From Actinomycetota bacterium (lineage in GTDB: Bacteria; Actinomycetota; Thermoleophilia; Gaiellales; Gaiellaceae): a DNA stretch of 6,452 bases. Positions 5,133 through 6,452 of this stretch are shown here, in pieces (the first letter of the stretch is position 1; every line of letters starts with the position of its first letter). Both the position numbers and the translations under genes were made by a program. Location of the stretch: the NCBI GenBank assembly GCA_005885565.1, contig VAXK01000099.1, forward strand, positions 1 through 6,452. The letters are read 5' to 3'. The notes beneath the pieces were generated by a model. It was not told the DNA's origin, ran no database searches, and saw nothing but the letters and a program-made list of their open reading frames with translations.

Positions 5133-6014
5133 ATGAGGCGGCGGGCGGGCGGTCGCGATCTGGGTCTCACCCTGCGCATGCTGCTCGCGCTCGTCTTGCT
5201 TGCCGCCTTCTATGCCGGCATCGGCGCAGGCGTGCTCGCGATCTTCTGGTGGCAGCCGGGCTGGCTGGCCTACGGGCTCGTCGTCTGCTTGGTCGCCATC
5301 TTCGCCGCGCTTGCGCACTACCACGGCTCGGAGAGCCTCGTCCTTCGGAGCGCCCGGGCACGACGATCTCGAACAGCTACGTCGGAGCCGCGCCTGCAGC
5401 GGCAGCTCGAGCGGCTGGCGGAGCTGGCCGATCTACCGGTCCCGCGGCTTGCCGTCGTCGACACGGAGACGCCGAACGCGTTCACGGTCGGGCTCACGCC
5501 GAGCCGGGCGGTCGTCGCCGTGACGTCCGGGCTGAGCCGCGTGCTGAGCGAGCGCGAGCTCGAAGCCGTGCTGGCGCACGAGCTGACGCACATCGCCAAC
5601 CGAGACGCCTCGGTCCTGACCGTGGTCGCCTTCCCGCGCACGCTCGGCCTCACCCTGATCGCCGACGAGAGCCTCGCCGGCCTGGTGCTCTGGATCGTCT
5701 GGCCGCTGGGCTTGCCGCTCTGGGCGCTCGGCACCCTGCTCACGCTGACCGTCTCGCGCTATCGCGAATATGCCGCCGACCGTGGCTCCGCGCTGCTCAC
5801 CGGCGCGCCGGAGCAGCTGATGAGCGCGCTCCAGAAGCTCTCCGACGGGCACATCCCGAGCGGCGACCTGCGCCTCCAAGGCGCCGCGGAAGCGTTCTGC
5901 ATCGTCCCCGTGCGCACGCCCCGGTTCGAGCTCTTCATGGACCACCCGCCGCTCGAGAAACGCCTCGCCGCCCTCGAGCAGCTGGCGCGAACGATCGGCA
6001 AGCCGGCCTACTAG
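5133..6014 (+). CDS. htpX: M48 family membrane zinc metalloprotease (HtpX-like)
   Basis: This 293-residue integral membrane protease has the HtpX layout. Two hydrophobic segments lie near the N-terminus (about 13-37 and 44-62), followed by a cytoplasmic catalytic region with further hydrophobic stretches (about 160-178 and 182-207). HELTH (149-153) in the block VLAHELTHIANRD supplies two zinc-binding histidines and the catalytic glutamate. Glu212 in SRYREYAADR (208-217) is the expected third zinc ligand. Pro-Asn-Ala-Phe (114-117) and HPPLEKRLAALE (271-282) are also typical. In E. coli HtpX degrades misfolded membrane proteins under stress; the role here is inferred by family. The start ATG at 5133 has a good ribosome binding site. 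The variable stretch at about 70-87 is Arg-rich and poorly matched to the family. It is the only plus-strand gene, divergent from etfB and tail-to-tail with the hydratase gene, overlapping it by three bases. It could also be named generically as an M48 peptidase. Confidence 0.9.
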   Translation: MRRRAGGRDLGLTLRMLLALVLLAAFYAGIGAGVLAIFWWQPGWLAYGLVVCLVAIFAALAHYHGSESLVLRSARARRSRTATSEPRLQRQLERLAELADLPVPRLAVVDTETPNAFTVGLTPSRAVVAVTSGLSRVLSERELEAVLAHELTHIANRDASVLTVVAFPRTLGLTLIADESLAGLVLWIVWPLGLPLWALGTLLTLTVSRYREYAADRGSALLTGAPEQLMSALQKLSDGHIPSGDLRLQGAAEAFCIVPVRTPRFELFMDHPPLEKRLAALEQLARTIGKPAY

Positions 6015-6452
6015 CGACCGGTGAAGCGCGGCTCGCGCTTCTCGACGAACGCGCTCATGCCCTCCGTCTGGTCCTCGGACGAGAAGAGCATGGCGAAGAA
6101 GGACGCCTCCTGGGTGAGCGCGGCCTCGTGCGAGCCCTGGAGCGCGAGGTTCACGGCCTCCTTCGCGTAGGCGAGCGCGAGCGGGCTCTTCGACGCCAGC
6201 GCCGAAGCGATCTCGAGCACCCGCTCCCGCAGCTCGCCGTCGTCGTAGACGGCGTTCACGAGCCCGCGCCGCTCGGCCTCCTCGGCGTCCACGAGCCGGC
6301 CCGTCAGGATCAGCTCCTTTGCGAAGCCGAGGCCGCAGACCCTCGCCAGCCGCTGCGTCCCGCCCCAGCCGGGGATGATCCCGAGGTTGATCTCCGGCTG
6401 CCCGAGCTTCGCGGAGCGCGCCGCGTACCGCAGGTCGCACGCGAGCGCGAGC
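6011..6452 (-). CDS. Enoyl-CoA hydratase/isomerase (C-terminal part, cut by window edge)
   Basis: The frame is open from the right edge to TAG at 6013-6011, giving 146 residues, roughly the second half of a crotonase-family protein that adds water to trans-2-enoyl-CoA in beta-oxidation. The first visible residues are LALACDLRYAA. In crotonase the catalytic Glu144 immediately precedes this LA-x-x-CD, so it should lie just outside the window, and the lone leftover base is compatible with its codon ending. The second catalytic glutamate (Glu164 of rat crotonase) is present in GQPEINLGIIPGWGGTQRLA, followed by TGRLVDAEEAERRGLVNAVY and a C-terminus ending EKREPRFTGR. A shorter reading starting at GTG 6292 would lack the active site and is wrong. 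Substrate chain length cannot be told, and related isomerases or dehydratases share this fold. The function fits the neighbouring ETF genes, though the protease gene separates them. Confidence 0.93.
   Translation of the reverse strand, partial: LALACDLRYAARSAKLGQPEINLGIIPGWGGTQRLARVCGLGFAKELILTGRLVDAEEAERRGLVNAVYDDGELRERVLEIASALASKSPLALAYAKEAVNLALQGSHEAALTQEASFFAMLFSSEDQTEGMSAFVEKREPRFTGR

Noticed and set aside
5069..5179. N-terminal extension of etfB upstream of GTG 5068
   Set aside because: EtfB proteins start at KIxVxVKQVPD/E. The extension is Arg/Pro-rich and would overlap the protease gene start.
5433..6440. Minus-strand ORF of 335 codons across the protease and hydratase genes
   Set aside because: Low-complexity Arg/Gly/Ala translation in a shadow frame of two real genes.

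Overview
This window is a high-GC bacterial chromosome segment. It is packed with genes that use G/C-ending codons, GTG starts and 4-bp start/stop overlaps, and Shine-Dalgarno sequences are mostly weak. That style, together with the ETF/ETF-QO module and the protein sequences, suggests an actinobacterial relative, perhaps Thermoleophilia (Gaiellales/Solirubrobacterales). The lineage is an inference from style and remembered family resemblance, not from a search.

Layout from right to left, since almost everything is on the minus strand. At 6452-6011 is the C-terminal half of an enoyl-CoA hydratase (crotonase family), cut by the window edge. At 5133-6014 (plus strand, the only rightward gene) is a membrane-bound M48/HtpX-type zinc metalloprotease whose stop codon overlaps the hydratase stop. 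A 64-bp divergent spacer (5069-5132) follows. The minus-strand cluster then starts: etfB (5068-4292), etfA (4289-3327) and ETF:quinone oxidoreductase (3330-1633). Next come a small unrecognised gene that looks frameshifted (1627-1252), a 28-residue putative lipoprotein too short for ordinary gene callers (1214-1128), a PLP-dependent threonine/serine dehydratase (1105-131), and the start of ribosomal protein bL31 (134-1, cut by the edge).

Functionally, the core is fatty-acid/amino-acid oxidation. Acyl-CoA dehydrogenases (not in the window) pass electrons to the EtfA/EtfB heterodimer. ETF-QO re-oxidises it and reduces membrane quinone, while the enoyl-CoA hydratase carries out the next beta-oxidation step. 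The dehydratase (2-oxoacid plus ammonia from Thr/Ser) and bL31 are joined to each other by an ATGA overlap and lie downstream of the ETF genes. They may read through from the ETF promoter or use their own.

I found no mobile element, CRISPR array, tRNA/rRNA or obvious new defence system. The points worth a second look are the ETF-QO iron-sulfur domain lacking one of its four expected cysteines, the frameshifted small ORF, the micro-lipoprotein, and two GTG-start genes with -10-like hexamers placed as expected for leaderless transcripts.
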